A DNA stretch of 64,000 bases from Oscillospiraceae bacterium (GCA_030533325.1 JAUNJJ010000003.1:1-64000); one strand, 5' to 3'. Shown: positions 9,484 through 19,988, counted from the first letter of the stretch. Notes: generated from the sequence alone by a model not told the origin. Made by a program: numbers and translations.

Positions 9484-10029
9484 ATGAAAATAATGATTGC
9501 ATCTGATATACACGGTTCTGCATTTTACTGCAGAAAAATGCTCGAAGCATTTGAAACTGAAAGAGCAGACAAACTCCTTCTTCTCGGTGATATCCTCTAT
9601 CACGGACCGAGAAATGACCTGCCGGAAGAATATGCTCCGAAAGAAGTGATCTCTATGCTCAATCCGCTCAGAGACAGAATACTCTGTGTACGTGGAAACT
9701 GCGATACGGAAGTTGACCAGATGGTGCTTGATTTCCCTGTTCTTGCAGATTACTGCATACTTCAGACAGGGCATACTACCATTTATGCAACCCACGGACA
9801 TGTATATAACGAAAAACACCTTCCTCCTATATGTTCAGGCAATATTCTTCTTAACGGACATTTTCATGTACCCGCATGCAGAACACTCTATAACGGAGTA
9901 ATATACATGAATCCGGGTTCTGTTTCTCTTCCGAAGGAAAATTCTGAACATCAGTATATGGTTACTGAAGATGACAGATTTACCTGGAAAGACCTTGACG
10001 GAAATGTTCTGATGGAGGTATCACTTTAA
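9484..10029 (+). CDS. yfcE: YfcE/MJ0936-type metallophosphodiesterase
   Basis: Metal-dependent phosphoesterase of the YfcE family, acting on phosphodiesters in the cytoplasm. Motifs in order: ASDIHG (D-x-H), LLLLGDILYHGP (GD), VRGNCD (GN-C/H-D), YATHGH (GH) and LNGHFHVP (GHxH). The start is taken at ATG 9484, six bases after an AGGTG that overlaps the end of the previous gene, giving 181 residues, about the family length. Five bases separate it from queH. The physiological substrate is unknown; YfcE itself has broad phosphodiesterase activity. Confidence 0.88.
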   Translation: MKIMIASDIHGSAFYCRKMLEAFETERADKLLLLGDILYHGPRNDLPEEYAPKEVISMLNPLRDRILCVRGNCDTEVDQMVLDFPVLADYCILQTGHTTIYATHGHVYNEKHLPPICSGNILLNGHFHVPACRTLYNGVIYMNPGSVSLPKENSEHQYMVTEDDRFTWKDLDGNVLMEVSL

Positions 10030-10034
10030 TCTCT

Positions 10035-10601
10035 ATGAACGATAACAACAAATCAAAGATTCTGATGCACACCTGTTGTGCACCATGCTCTGTATACTGT
10101 ATCGATACCCTGCGTGCTCAGGGAACGGAACCGGTAAGTTTCTGGTTCAACCCAAATATTCACCCTTTCACCGAATACAAGGCAAGAAAAAAAACTCTCG
10201 TCGAATATTCAGAATCAATAGGGATGAAACTTATTATAAAAAACGAATACGGACTTCGAAGCTTTATATCAGCAGTATACCCGGACTTTGACAACAGATG
10301 CAGCTACTGCTACGAAGTGCGTCTTGATGAGACGGCAAGGTTTGCTTCTGAAAACGGATTTGACAGATTTACAACAACTCTGCTTGTAAGTCCGTATCAG
10401 AATCATGAACTTATATGTGATATCGCGGAAGCTTCCGCTGCAAAGTACGGAGTTAAGTTTGAATATCACGATTTCCGTCCCGGATTTCGTGAAGGTCAGG
10501 AAAAAGCCCGTGCGCTTGGTATGTATATGCAGAAATACTGCGGATGCGTATTCAGCGAAGAAGACAGATATAAAAAAAGAAAGAAAAAAAATCAGGAGTG
10601 A
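10035..10601 (+). CDS. queH: Epoxyqueuosine reductase QueH
   Basis: 188 residues of the QueH (former DUF208) family, which reduces epoxyqueuosine to queuosine in the last step of tRNA queuosine modification, independently of QueG. The N-terminal MHTCCAPCSV contains the adjacent Cys pair; further cysteines lie in RCSYCYEVRLDETA and in YMQKYCGCVF, as expected for the iron-sulfur cluster and metal ligands. It is the last gene of the operon; its stop codon lies inside the terminator stem. No other queuosine genes are in the window. Confidence 0.92.
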   Translation: MNDNNKSKILMHTCCAPCSVYCIDTLRAQGTEPVSFWFNPNIHPFTEYKARKKTLVEYSESIGMKLIIKNEYGLRSFISAVYPDFDNRCSYCYEVRLDETARFASENGFDRFTTTLLVSPYQNHELICDIAEASAAKYGVKFEYHDFRPGFREGQEKARALGMYMQKYCGCVFSEEDRYKKRKKKNQE

Positions 10602-10626
10602 CCTTTTGAGTCGCTCCTGATTTTTT
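10590..10626. terminator. Bidirectional terminator between queH and xylB
   Basis: Stem 10591-10602 with 10609-10620 (one wobble), TTTTTT on the plus strand after it and a run of eight A before it, which is a T-run for the minus strand. It ends both the queH operon and the xylose operon. Confidence 0.85.
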
Positions 10627-10664
10627 AGTGTCTATTATAATTAAGGTGAAAAGAAAATTTCATA

Positions 10665-12188
10665 TCAAAGTGCAGCAAGTTCTCTGCAACGATCTGCTAT
10701 TGCACCGTAAAGCTTTGTATAAAGTCTGTAATACTTTGCATATTCAGCTGATCTTTCCTGATTTGGCATCTGAGTTTTATCAGTCCTGATCATAACGCTG
10801 CATGCTTCTTCAACTGTTTTGTAAACACCTGTACCGACAAATGCAAGAATTGCCACACCGAGAGCAGGGCCTTCCTTGCAGCTTACTGTTTTTACCGGAC
10901 ATTCATAAAGGTCTGCCAGCATACTTCTCCAGAGAGCTGAGGTTCCGCCTCCTCCGCACGCCATCATCTCTGTAATCTCTGTACCCATCTCTCTGATGAT
11001 ACTGTTACAGTCCTGAAGTGAATACGCAACCCCTTCCATTACCGCTCTGATAAAATGAGCCTTTGTATGCATAGCCGAAAGTCCGAAGAAGCTCCCGCGT
11101 ATATCCGGATCAAGATGAGGAGTTCTTTCGCCCATAAGATAAGGAAGATAAATAAGCTTGTCAGAGCCAATCGGTATCTCCTCCGCTTTTTTATCCATTA
11201 TATAGTACTCGCTTATACCCTTCTGTTCAGCTTCGTCCATCTCTTCCCTACAGAAATTATCACGCAGCCACTTTAGTGAAAGTCCGGCAGCCTGAGTAAC
11301 ACCCATGATATGCCAGCAGCCCGGTACTGCACAGCAGAATGTATGCACTCTGCCTTTAGGGTCAATCTGAACTGATGATGTGTGCGCAAATACTACACCG
11401 CTTGTGCCGATTGTAGTAAATGCCTTTCCGTCAGAAACAATACCTGTACCTACTGCTGCCGCCGCATTGTCACCTGCACCGCCAACAACAGGTGTACCGG
11501 CCTTAAGACCTGTTGCCTTTGCCGCTTCTTCAGTAATATATCCTGTTATCTCTGTTGATTCATATACTTTTCCGAGAAGGCTGCGGTCAATATCAAGCTT
11601 CTCAAGTACTTCATCAGACCAGCATCTGTTCGGAACATCAAGAAGCTGCATTCCTGAAGCATCTGAAACTTCTGTTGCATACTCCCCTGTCAGCATGAAT
11701 CTTACATAGTCCTTAGGAAGGAGAATATGACGGCATCTGCTGTAATTCTCCGGTTCGTTGTTTCTGACCCAGAGAATCTTCGAAGCTGTAAAACCTGTAA
11801 GAGCAGGATTTGCTGTTACTTCAATCAGTCTCTCAGCACCAACTCTTTCAGTGATTTCTTCACATTCCTTCGCTGTACGCTGATCGCACCAGATAATTGA
11901 CCTGCGTATAACTTCATTGTTTTCATCAAGCATAACCAGACCGTGCATCTGTCCGGAAAGTCCGACACCAGCAATATCAGAAGCATCTACTCCGCTGTCT
12001 TCAATTATTCTTTTTATAGTTTTAACACTTGCGTTATACCAGTCTGCCGGCTCCTGCTCTGCGTATCCGTTCTTTTCCTGCCAGAGCGGATATTCTGCAG
12101 ATGCAGAAGCCATGACTCTGCCTGTTTCATCAAACAGTACGGACTTGGTACCGCTGGTGCCAATATCAACACCTATTGCATACTTCAT
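10665..12188 (-). CDS. xylB: Xylulokinase
   Basis: FGGY-family kinase, 507 residues, phosphorylating D-xylulose to xylulose 5-phosphate for the pentose phosphate pathway. It starts MKYAIGVDIGTSGTKSVLFD (ATP/phosphate 1 motif). The substrate and second-domain motifs GVGLSGQMHGLVMLD, GAGDNAAAAVGTG and MMACGGGGTSALWRSMLADL are all present. Length and motif order are normal for XylB. It is the last gene of a four-gene operon, 22 bases after xylA, with a CGGAG ribosome site. Confidence 0.96.
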   Translation of the reverse strand: MKYAIGVDIGTSGTKSVLFDETGRVMASASAEYPLWQEKNGYAEQEPADWYNASVKTIKRIIEDSGVDASDIAGVGLSGQMHGLVMLDENNEVIRRSIIWCDQRTAKECEEITERVGAERLIEVTANPALTGFTASKILWVRNNEPENYSRCRHILLPKDYVRFMLTGEYATEVSDASGMQLLDVPNRCWSDEVLEKLDIDRSLLGKVYESTEITGYITEEAAKATGLKAGTPVVGGAGDNAAAAVGTGIVSDGKAFTTIGTSGVVFAHTSSVQIDPKGRVHTFCCAVPGCWHIMGVTQAAGLSLKWLRDNFCREEMDEAEQKGISEYYIMDKKAEEIPIGSDKLIYLPYLMGERTPHLDPDIRGSFFGLSAMHTKAHFIRAVMEGVAYSLQDCNSIIREMGTEITEMMACGGGGTSALWRSMLADLYECPVKTVSCKEGPALGVAILAFVGTGVYKTVEEACSVMIRTDKTQMPNQERSAEYAKYYRLYTKLYGAIADRCRELAAL

Positions 12189-12210
12189 GGCTCTGTCTCC
12201 GATATTTTTA

Positions 12211-13527
12211 TTATAAACTGAAGAGTACGTTGTTTACAACAGCCTCAAGCATTTCCTGTCTGCCGCTTGATACAGAACTTAATACATCGCCCTTTTCAAG
12301 TGCGTATTTTTCAAGATCAGCTATTGTAGCTTTGCCTGAAATAATATCTGCACCGATTCCGGTGTTCCATGATGAGTAACGTTCTGAAACAAAGCTGTCA
12401 ATGCGTCCGTCTTCGATAAGCTTTGCAGCCGCTCTGAGGCCGAGTGCAAATGTATCCATACCTGCAATGTATGAATGGAAGATATCTTCCGGTGTGAATG
12501 AACCTCTTCTTGCCTTTGAGTCGAAGTTAAGACCACCGTTTGTAAATCCGCCTGCCTTGAGAACTTCATACATGCAGAATGTTGCATCGTAAATATTTGT
12601 AGGGAACTGGTCTGTATCCCATCCGAGAAGCGGATCACCCTGGTTTGCGTCGATAGAACCGAATACTCCGTTGTCTCTTGCTACGCGGAGTTCATGCTGG
12701 AATGTGTGCTGTGCCAGTGTTGCATGGTTTGCTTCAATGTTCATCTTAAAGTCCTTGTCAAGGCCGTATTTTCTTAAGAAGCCAAGAACTGTAGCTGTGT
12801 CAAAATCATACTGGTGCTTTGTTGGCTCCTTTGGCTTTGGTTCGATGTAGAAGTCACCGTCGAAACCGATTGAACGGGCATAGTCAACAGCCATTCTCAT
12901 AAGACGAGCCATATTATCCTGTTCAAGCTTCATATCTGTGTTAAGAAGTGTTTCATAACCTTCGCGGCCGCCCCAGAATACGTAACCCTTACCGCCGAGC
13001 TTTACTGTGCATTCAATAGCCTTCTTAATCTGAGCGGCAGCAAAAGCAAATACGTCAGCTGACGGTGATGTGCCTGCGCCGTGCATGTATCTCGGATTGT
13101 TGAAACAGTTGGCTGTACCCCAGAGGAGCTTTTTGTTTCCCATCTTTTCCTTCATATAGTCAGTGATTTCATCAAGTCTTCTGTTTGATTCCTCAAGTGT
13201 TGCACCTTCCGGAGCGATATCTCTGTCATGGAAACAGAAGTATTCGATTGAAAGCTTATCCATAATTTCAAAAGCTGCGTCAACCTTTGCCTTTGCTACT
13301 TCCATAGGATCAGCTGCACCCCATGACTTGTCAGCTGTACCTGCACCGAACATATCTGTTCCGTCACCGCCCATAGTATGCCACCATGAGAGTGCGAACT
13401 TAAGGTGTTCACTCATCTTCTTTCCGCAGATTACTTCATCCGGGTTGTAATACTTGAATGCAAGCGGGTTTGTGCTGTTCTTTCCTTCGTATGCAATCTT
13501 TTCAATTCCGTTAAAAAATGTGCTCAT
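12211..13527 (-). CDS. xylA: Xylose isomerase
   Basis: 438 residues of class II xylose isomerase, converting D-xylose to D-xylulose with divalent metals. Signatures include [12 protein letters not shown] (catalytic His region), [16 protein letters not shown] (metal-ligand Glu), [16 protein letters not shown] and [13 protein letters not shown] (metal-binding). The start has a strong AAGGAG site. It sits between the GH3 glycosidase and xylB, so released xylose can be fed straight into isomerisation and phosphorylation. Confidence 0.97.
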   Translation of the reverse strand: MSTFFNGIEKIAYEGKNSTNPLAFKYYNPDEVICGKKMSEHLKFALSWWHTMGGDGTDMFGAGTADKSWGAADPMEVAKAKVDAAFEIMDKLSIEYFCFHDRDIAPEGATLEESNRRLDEITDYMKEKMGNKKLLWGTANCFNNPRYMHGAGTSPSADVFAFAAAQIKKAIECTVKLGGKGYVFWGGREGYETLLNTDMKLEQDNMARLMRMAVDYARSIGFDGDFYIEPKPKEPTKHQYDFDTATVLGFLRKYGLDKDFKMNIEANHATLAQHTFQHELRVARDNGVFGSIDANQGDPLLGWDTDQFPTNIYDATFCMYEVLKAGGFTNGGLNFDSKARRGSFTPEDIFHSYIAGMDTFALGLRAAAKLIEDGRIDSFVSERYSSWNTGIGADIISGKATIADLEKYALEKGDVLSSVSSGRQEMLEAVVNNVLFSL

Positions 13528-13562
13528 GATAATTTCTCCTTTAAAATAATAGAATTTGGTTT

Positions 13563-15626
13563 TTATAATCTTATCTGAACAGATACAGTATCAGTACCTG
13601 TAAGTTTACAGCTGAGTTCATCAGGCTGTGAAATACCGGCATAGAGTGTAAATTCACTTCCGCATATTTCTCTTGATCCGTCTTCATGAACTACTTCAAA
13701 CGATCTTCTGTCGATATTTACTGAAACGGTCTTCTTCTCACCCTTTGCAAGATGTATTCTTCTGAAACCACAGAGGCTGTGATTCGGAACTGCATCTTCG
13801 GATGTGTCCTTAATGTAGAACTGAACTACTTCATCAGTATCACATCCGCCCTTGTTTTCTATTGTAACAGTTGCCTTTCCATCAGCGAATGAAAGATCTG
13901 AGCAGGCTGTTTCTGAATATGTAAGTCCGTAACCGAACGGATAAAGGATATTTCCTTCAGCATATCTGTATGTACGGTTCTTCATGCTGTAGTCTGTAAA
14001 ATCCGGTAGTTTGTCAGCTGATTCATAGAATGTTACAGGGAGTTTGCCTGACGGTGAAACTTCACCAAAGATAATATTTGCAAGTGCTGTACCGCCGAAC
14101 TGACCAGGATACCATGTATGGATAAGTGCATCGCAGTCTTCTTCGATATTGATTGCACTTCCTGCTGCAACTGCAACTATAACCGGTTTTCCGGTAGCAA
14201 TTACAGTTTTAAGAAGCTTTCTCTGGGATTCAGGGAGTCTGAGATCCGGTTTGTCACCCGAACAGAATTCATTTCCTGTATCTCCTTCTTCACCTTCAAG
14301 TGTTGCGTTAAGGCCGAGGCAAAGAACTACAACATCTGAATTTTCAGCTGCAACAGCAGCTTCTGAAAGTCTGTCATCTGCCATTCCGAGGTTCATTACT
14401 CTGTCTTTGAAAAGAGCTGAACCTTCTGAATAGTGAATACGTCCGTCAAATGATTTTCTGATACCGTCAAGGAATGTGACATATTCATCTGCCCTCCCGT
14501 TGTAGTTACCTTCAAGAGCTTCTCTGCTGTCAGCATTTGGTCCGATTACTGCAATTGACTTTATCTTGTCTTTATCAAGCGGAAGTATGCCATTGTTTTT
14601 AAGAAGAACCATTGATTTTTCTGATACTTCGAGGGATTTTTTCTTATGCTCATCACATGAAACAACATCAAAAGGAATATCATCAAAATCAGTGTGTTCT
14701 TCAAACATACCAAGTCTTGCTCTTGTTCTCATAAGATGAATACAGGCTTTTCTGATATCTTCTTCGTCTATAAGGCCTTCTTCAAGTGCCGCAAGAATGT
14801 GGAGATATGTATTTCCGCAGTTGAGATCACATCCGGCCTTAAGTGCCATTGCAGCTGATTCCGGAGCTGTCTTTGTTACTTTATGAGTTGTATGGAAGTC
14901 TCTTATTGCCCAGCAGTCCGAAACAAAATATCCGTCAAAGTTCCATTCCTTAAGCTTGTTCATAAGGAATCTGCTTGCACATGAAGGTTCTCCGTTTACT
15001 CTGTTATATGCACCCATGACTCCTTCAGCACCGGCATCTTCTATAAGTTCTCTGAAAGCAGGAAGATATGTTTCTTCCATATCCTTTGCAGAAACCTTTG
15101 CATCAAATTCATGTCTGACATTTTCCGGACCGCTGTGAACTGCAAAGTGCTTTGCACACGCAGCAGTCTTTAAGAATTCGCCTTCACCCTGAAGTCCTTT
15201 TACAAACGCTGCACCAAGCTTTGCTGAAAGGAAGGGATCTTCACCGTATGTTTCCTGTCCTCTTCCCCATCTTGGGTCTCTGAAAATATTTATATTTGGT
15301 GACCAGAGTGTAAGTCCCTTGTAAATATCTCTGTCTTCATGTGAAGAGCAGGCATTATACTTTGCTCTTGCTTCTGTTGATGTAATATCTGCCACTTCTC
15401 TGATGAGTTCCTCATCAAAAGTTGCTGCAAGTCCGATAGCCTGAGGAAACATAGTTGCCGAACCTGCTCTTGCTACTCCGTGAAGTCCTTCATTCCACCA
15501 GTTATATGCCTTAAGTCCGGCTTTTTCATTGGCAGGAGCGTCATATTTAAGCTGCTCGGCCTGTTCCTCTGTTGTCATTCTTCCGGTTACTTCTTCAGCA
15601 ATCTGCTGAAATTTCTTTTTATCCAT
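13563..15626 (-). CDS. GH3 glycosidase, probable beta-xylosidase
   Basis: 687 residues from ATG 15626 (AGGAG nine bases upstream); an upstream in-frame codon would add 14 residues overlapping the previous gene but has no ribosome site. The N-terminal barrel has [31 protein letters not shown] and the nucleophile Asp in [10 protein letters not shown]. The second alpha/beta sandwich ([11 protein letters not shown] onward) and a C-terminal fibronectin-III-like domain ([13 protein letters not shown] onward) complete the usual GH3 layout. The pattern and operon match XarB/Xyl3-type beta-xylosidases. It has no signal peptide, so it should hydrolyse imported xylo-oligosaccharides in the cytoplasm. 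Confidence 0.9.
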   Translation of the reverse strand: MDKKKFQQIAEEVTGRMTTEEQAEQLKYDAPANEKAGLKAYNWWNEGLHGVARAGSATMFPQAIGLAATFDEELIREVADITSTEARAKYNACSSHEDRDIYKGLTLWSPNINIFRDPRWGRGQETYGEDPFLSAKLGAAFVKGLQGEGEFLKTAACAKHFAVHSGPENVRHEFDAKVSAKDMEETYLPAFRELIEDAGAEGVMGAYNRVNGEPSCASRFLMNKLKEWNFDGYFVSDCWAIRDFHTTHKVTKTAPESAAMALKAGCDLNCGNTYLHILAALEEGLIDEEDIRKACIHLMRTRARLGMFEEHTDFDDIPFDVVSCDEHKKKSLEVSEKSMVLLKNNGILPLDKDKIKSIAVIGPNADSREALEGNYNGRADEYVTFLDGIRKSFDGRIHYSEGSALFKDRVMNLGMADDRLSEAAVAAENSDVVVLCLGLNATLEGEEGDTGNEFCSGDKPDLRLPESQRKLLKTVIATGKPVIVAVAAGSAINIEEDCDALIHTWYPGQFGGTALANIIFGEVSPSGKLPVTFYESADKLPDFTDYSMKNRTYRYAEGNILYPFGYGLTYSETACSDLSFADGKATVTIENKGGCDTDEVVQFYIKDTSEDAVPNHSLCGFRRIHLAKGEKKTVSVNIDRRSFEVVHEDGSREICGSEFTLYAGISQPDELSCKLTGTDTVSVQIRL

Positions 15627-15639
15627 AGGCCCCTGCTCC

Positions 15640-16488
15640 TTAATTTTTCTTAATAATCCATGTTTCATTTATCTGTGCATATTCACCCGGAGCATAATCC
15701 TTCTGAGCTCCGATTACTTCGCACTCTATAAATTCACCGTTTGTATATGTTTCAAAATTGCATCCGAAATCAGGATAAACCGCATCCTTATCATATGTAT
15801 CAAAGAGTTTTGTATATGTCTGATTTCCCTTTACATAAACCGCCTTGCCGGAAACTACGTTAAATCCGACTTTGAAAGCTTCAGGTTTTGAAGGATCCAT
15901 TCTGAGAACCGCTTTGCTGTCGCAGATATCAAATCTCTCATCCTTCATCTTTGAATACGGCCAGTAAACAACTGCTCTGTTCGGAAGGTATCCTGTATCC
16001 TCTGTACTTAGGTCAATGTATTCGGTTCCGCCAGCTGCAAGTCCTGTAATTGACCACGGAGCAAATCTTAATGGTTTATCAGAACAGTTAAGAATCTTAT
16101 TAACTACTTTAAGTGATTCATCTTCATCGAAACTAACTTCAATTGAATACTGTGTTCCGAAAGGTGTTGGTTCAGCCGCAAGCTTAAGAACGCCCCCTGA
16201 AAATTCTGCATTAACCGGTGAATTATCCGGATAGTATGTTTCCGGAACAATCTCAGGTGATCTCCAGAGTCTGTGTCCGCCGTAAGTATACCACGTTCCG
16301 TACCCGTCGACCTCGAGGGAGAAATGTCTGCCGGTATCTTCAAAAAGAATATTCTCCTCGCCCTTTATTCCGAAGTATATGATTCTCGGTCCAAATTCAA
16401 GCGATGCCATCATAAGAATATTTGCAGTTTCAAGGCATGCACACTTTCCGTAGTTTTTATAATCTTTCTCATAGTATTTGACATCCAT
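15640..16488 (-). CDS. Aldose-epimerase-fold (DUF4380-like) protein of the xylose operon
   Basis: 282 residues, first gene of the operon with a GGAGG site. The beta-rich sequence (LEFGPRIIYFGIKGEENILF, TYGGHRLWRSPE, then INETWIIKK) resembles the galactose-mutarotase-like fold, with a His in GGHRLW where mutarotases have a catalytic or substrate-contact region. It is 13 bases from the GH3 gene. A sugar-anomer mutarotase feeding xylose isomerase is a reasonable inference, but DUF4380-like proteins are largely uncharacterised. Confidence 0.65.
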   Translation of the reverse strand: MDVKYYEKDYKNYGKCACLETANILMMASLEFGPRIIYFGIKGEENILFEDTGRHFSLEVDGYGTWYTYGGHRLWRSPEIVPETYYPDNSPVNAEFSGGVLKLAAEPTPFGTQYSIEVSFDEDESLKVVNKILNCSDKPLRFAPWSITGLAAGGTEYIDLSTEDTGYLPNRAVVYWPYSKMKDERFDICDSKAVLRMDPSKPEAFKVGFNVVSGKAVYVKGNQTYTKLFDTYDKDAVYPDFGCNFETYTNGEFIECEVIGAQKDYAPGEYAQINETWIIKKN

Positions 16489-16755
16489 ATTAATCCTCCG
16501 TTCTCAATACAGCATTCTTATGCTTTATTCATTGATTATATTATAATACTCAAAAGCAAAAAATACTTATCAATTATTGCGATTGTATCAACAGATTTTG
16601 CTCAGTTATATAGTAAGTGTATACATAAATATTGAATTATTCAAAAGAATATGATATAATTTTTCTATCAGATATATTTTTTTATAACAAAAATCAGATT
16701 TTACTCAGCAATTTACAGGTATTATCTATTGCTATTTTTTAACGGAGTGATAAAA
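16489..16755. promoter_or_regulatory. Divergent control region of the xylose operon and its AraC regulator
   Basis: Very AT-rich gap between divergent genes. On the minus strand, overlapping TATAAT-like hexamers lie at 16535-16545 with no good -35 hexamer 17 bases upstream, as expected for an activator-dependent promoter. A convincing plus-strand promoter was not found. AraC binding sites probably lie here, but I could not define repeats. Confidence 0.4.
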
Positions 16756-17622
16756 ATGATACAGCATCTAAGCGGAGATTTTGAAACGGTAGAATACAGC
16801 AACAACGGTTTTATTCTATTATATGACAACACCGAAAACGAAGACTACCCTATGCACTGGCACAACGCTCTCGAAATAATCATGCCGCTTGTAAACAGTT
16901 TTTCAGTTACAGTCGGAAGTGAAACCTATAACCTGAAAGAACGTGAATTAATTATTATCCCTCCCGGTGAACTTCATTCGATGAGTGCGCCGGAAAACGG
17001 TCAGAGAATCATCTTCCAGTGTGACAGCGCAGTACTCAATGACTTTCCGGCAATGCGTCCGATAGCTTCCGTATTTTCGAACACCACCGTAATAAACAGT
17101 CATTCAGACGAAAGAATAAAAACATCCGCAAAGAAAACTCTGCTTGAAATATATGATGAATACTCCGGAAAAAGCGAACTGTCCGAAATAAAAATATATC
17201 TCAAACTTGTATCCATGTTTATTGATATATATGAAAGCAGAGCGGATGTCAAACGAAGCCAGCTTGGCTGCACAACAGAGAAACTTGATGAATACAGTGA
17301 GCGTTTCGGAACTGTACAGAGCTATATTGAAAAAAACTATATGTACGATATTAGTCTTGACAAAATTGCTTCAGTTGCAGGATACAGCAAATACCATTTT
17401 TCCCGTATCTTCAGGCAGTACTTCGGCGTATCCTTTTCTGAGTACATAAACCGTATCAGAATAAACGCAGCACAGAAACTTCTCCTTGACCCTTCCGTAC
17501 CTATAACAGAAGTAGCACTGAATTCAGGCTTCACAAATATCGCTTCTTTTAACAGGGTATTCAAGGAATTCAAACACTGCACCCCTTCAGAATTCAAAAA
17601 GTTTTACAAAACAACTGACTAA
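16756..17622 (+). CDS. AraC-family transcriptional regulator of the xylose operon
   Basis: 288 residues from ATG 16756, preceded by CGGAGTG; a possible start nine codons upstream lacks a ribosome site. The N-terminal half is a cupin sensor domain (MHWHNALEIIMPL, ELIIIPPGELHSM). The C-terminal 100 residues are the double helix-turn-helix: MYDISLDKIASVAGYSKYHF and VPITEVALNSGFTNIASFNR followed by FKHCTPSEFKK. Divergent placement next to the xylose genes makes it the likely pentose-responsive activator. Confidence 0.88.
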   Translation: MIQHLSGDFETVEYSNNGFILLYDNTENEDYPMHWHNALEIIMPLVNSFSVTVGSETYNLKERELIIIPPGELHSMSAPENGQRIIFQCDSAVLNDFPAMRPIASVFSNTTVINSHSDERIKTSAKKTLLEIYDEYSGKSELSEIKIYLKLVSMFIDIYESRADVKRSQLGCTTEKLDEYSERFGTVQSYIEKNYMYDISLDKIASVAGYSKYHFSRIFRQYFGVSFSEYINRIRINAAQKLLLDPSVPITEVALNSGFTNIASFNRVFKEFKHCTPSEFKKFYKTTD

Positions 17623-17624
17623 AA

Positions 17625-17664
17625 AAACTTTGGTGTGAACCGGATTAAGTTCACACCAAAGTTT
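17625..17664. terminator. Bidirectional terminator between araC-type gene and DUF3737 gene
   Basis: Perfect 16-base stem (17625-17640 with 17649-17664), eight-base loop, A-run before and TTTTT after, placed between convergent genes. Confidence 0.85.
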
Positions 17665-17667
17665 TTA

Positions 17668-18522
17668 TCAGCCGTTTTTTTTACATTCAATTACTGTATC
17701 ATCTGCATTTACGTACTGAGGTTCAATAATCAGTTCCCCTATTTCATCAGCTCTGATTTTTCCCTTTAACGGATTTTTCACACTGTCAATTCTGCCCTTT
17801 ATATCTGCCTCAACTTCACTTCGTTCAAAAGCAAGGTCCGTCCCTTCCATAGTGCAGTCTTCAAGTATAAGACCTTTACAGTAACACAGCGGTTGTGTAC
17901 CGATTATTTTACATCTGACGAATCTGAGATTTTCAGAGTACCAGCCAAGATATTCGCCTTTTACTACGCTGTCATATACAGTAATGTTTTTACTGTGCCA
18001 GAATGCATCCTTTGTATCAAGAAAAGAATTAATTATTATCATTTCTTCAACATACTGAAATGAATACTTTCCTTTCATTTTCATATCTTCAATAATAAGC
18101 TTACTGCTCTCAAAAAACGGATATTCAGATTCTATCTGAACTGATTTGATTTTTATATCACTGCACTTCCATAATACTTCCGGTGAAATAATATCACAGT
18201 TTTTAAGTTCAATACCTGTACATTCTCTGAGTGCCTTTATACCATGCATCTCACAGTTTTCAATTAAAATATCCCTGTCATACCAGAGTGCTGCTCTGCA
18301 GTTTTCCGTCATTCTGCAGTTTTTTATAACCGCTTTGTCCACATGCCAGAGCGGATAACGAAGGTTGAAAAAACAGTCTTCAGCCTCTATATTGCTGCAC
18401 TCCTTAAATGCAGATTCTCCGTCTGCCGGTCCGTCAAAATCACAGTTCTGTACCTTAGTATCGGAAATACCGTAAAGTGCTCTTTCTTCATCAAACTTTT
18501 CGTTATGTATTAATTTTTCCAT
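17668..18522 (-). CDS. DUF3737 family beta-helix protein
   Basis: 284 residues made almost entirely of short repeats spaced about 20 residues apart (for example DCFFNLRYPLWHVDKAVIKN, AALWYDRDILIENCEM, AFWHSKNITVYDSVV). This is the single-stranded right-handed beta-helix pattern of DUF3737. No signal peptide. The recurring LWH/LWY/FWH positions suggest a conserved face on the helix. It starts 29 bases after the MATE pump gene, probably in one transcript. Function unknown. Confidence 0.8.
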   Translation of the reverse strand: MEKLIHNEKFDEERALYGISDTKVQNCDFDGPADGESAFKECSNIEAEDCFFNLRYPLWHVDKAVIKNCRMTENCRAALWYDRDILIENCEMHGIKALRECTGIELKNCDIISPEVLWKCSDIKIKSVQIESEYPFFESSKLIIEDMKMKGKYSFQYVEEMIIINSFLDTKDAFWHSKNITVYDSVVKGEYLGWYSENLRFVRCKIIGTQPLCYCKGLILEDCTMEGTDLAFERSEVEADIKGRIDSVKNPLKGKIRADEIGELIIEPQYVNADDTVIECKKNG

Positions 18523-18551
18523 AGTTTACCTCTCTTTATTCAAATGCTGAT

Positions 18552-19883
18552 TTATAGTTTCTCACATCCTGGCCTGAACGCCCACAGGAGCAGTGATTTA
18601 ACAACATTGTCCGCAATCATGCACAGCCAGACTGATGTCAGTCCAAGTCCGAATATTTTCACACAGAAAAATGTAAAAAGAATTCTTATCCCCCACATAC
18701 TCGCAGATTCACATACAAAAATATGATTTGTACGTCCCATTCCAAATGAAATCCCCTCCAGAACAATCATAAGTCCGAAAAACGGCTCTGAAAATGAAAC
18801 AAGTTTCAGCATTTCACTTCCAATAGCTGCAGCCTCAGCTGAATTTGTGAATATCTGCATAAACGGCAACGCAAATATATACAGCAAGGCTCCATTAATT
18901 ATCATAATCATAATTGTCATGAACACAGCTATTTTTTCAGTTGCCTTTAGTTTCTGTATATCGCCCTCACCAAGTGCATTTCCGACAAGTGTACTCGTCG
19001 CCGCACGCAATCCGTATCCCGGAATATACACAATCTGCTCTGCTGTAATCGCAATGGAATGTGCTGCAAAAGTCGTAGTGCCCATACCGGAAACCATACC
19101 TGCAAACACAATGTATCCGGAGCAGCTCAGCACTGTTGTACCAAGTGCCGGAAGGCCAATCACAAACACTTCGCGAAGCAGGCATAAATCCGGCTTAATA
19201 TCCGAAAGCGAAGGACGAAGTTCAGGTTTACTGAGCATCATTATAAACATAGCCGCTCCTCCGGTCCCGAAGCTTATACATGAAGCAATGGCCGCACCAG
19301 TAACTCCCAGACCAAGTTTATAGATAAATAAAATATTAAGAAAAACATTCAGCACATTCTCACCGACGCTTATGTACATCGGAGACTTCGTATCCTTTAC
19401 CGACCGTATCATAGCCGCAAAAACTCTTGAAGATGTCCTTAATATCAGGGTAATGCTTGTTATTGTAAAATATGTACCCGCTGGTTTCACTATATCCGGT
19501 TCAACACCCATCCAGACCGGAATAAACGGCGACAGAACAAGTGACAGAATCTCCAGAATTGCCCCGGAAATAAAAGCTAAAAGCACTGACTGTCCTGCAA
19601 GTTTCTTAAGTTTCTTCTCATCTCCCGCACCGTTCGCCTTTGAGGCAAGTGCCAGAAGTGCAACTGCCATCGCTCCCGGAACTGAATGAATAAGCCAGCC
19701 GATTGTTGTGGTAGTACTGACCGCAGCCGTAGCCTTCTCACCCAGTCTTCCCACCATCGCTGTATCAACATACTGAAGCAGCGTCGAAAGAATTTCCTCA
19801 AGTATCGTCGGTATCGACAGCCCAATCAGCGACACAAGCACCGGCTTGTAAGTTTGTTTTTTTACTGATAAATTACTTTGCAT
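18552..19883 (-). CDS. MATE-family efflux transporter
   Basis: About 443 residues with twelve predicted membrane segments, cation-coupled export of small molecules. The opening LVSLIGLSIPTILEEILSTL and the mid-protein repeat LREVFVIGLPALGTTVLSCS show the two internally homologous halves. The start is placed at ATG 19883; an in-frame TTG at 19913 is also possible, with GGAG lying between the two and 14 bases from the ATG. Substrate unknown. Confidence 0.85.
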   Translation of the reverse strand: MQSNLSVKKQTYKPVLVSLIGLSIPTILEEILSTLLQYVDTAMVGRLGEKATAAVSTTTTIGWLIHSVPGAMAVALLALASKANGAGDEKKLKKLAGQSVLLAFISGAILEILSLVLSPFIPVWMGVEPDIVKPAGTYFTITSITLILRTSSRVFAAMIRSVKDTKSPMYISVGENVLNVFLNILFIYKLGLGVTGAAIASCISFGTGGAAMFIMMLSKPELRPSLSDIKPDLCLLREVFVIGLPALGTTVLSCSGYIVFAGMVSGMGTTTFAAHSIAITAEQIVYIPGYGLRAATSTLVGNALGEGDIQKLKATEKIAVFMTIMIMIINGALLYIFALPFMQIFTNSAEAAAIGSEMLKLVSFSEPFFGLMIVLEGISFGMGRTNHIFVCESASMWGIRILFTFFCVKIFGLGLTSVWLCMIADNVVKSLLLWAFRPGCEKL

Positions 19884-19988
19884 AAAAAATAATATTTCTC
19901 CGGTTTTTTTCAATTATACACCCATATATTATACCACTAAAAATATTTACATTCAAGATTTTTATGATAAAATAAAAACTCTGCATTG

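Noticed and set aside
11380..16234. Long plus-strand open frames opposite the xylose operon
   Set aside because: They mirror the codon pattern of the well-identified minus-strand genes and lack ribosome sites or recognisable products.
19372..19689. Open frame opposite the MATE gene
   Set aside because: Antisense to a clear transporter gene, with no domain and no ribosome site.
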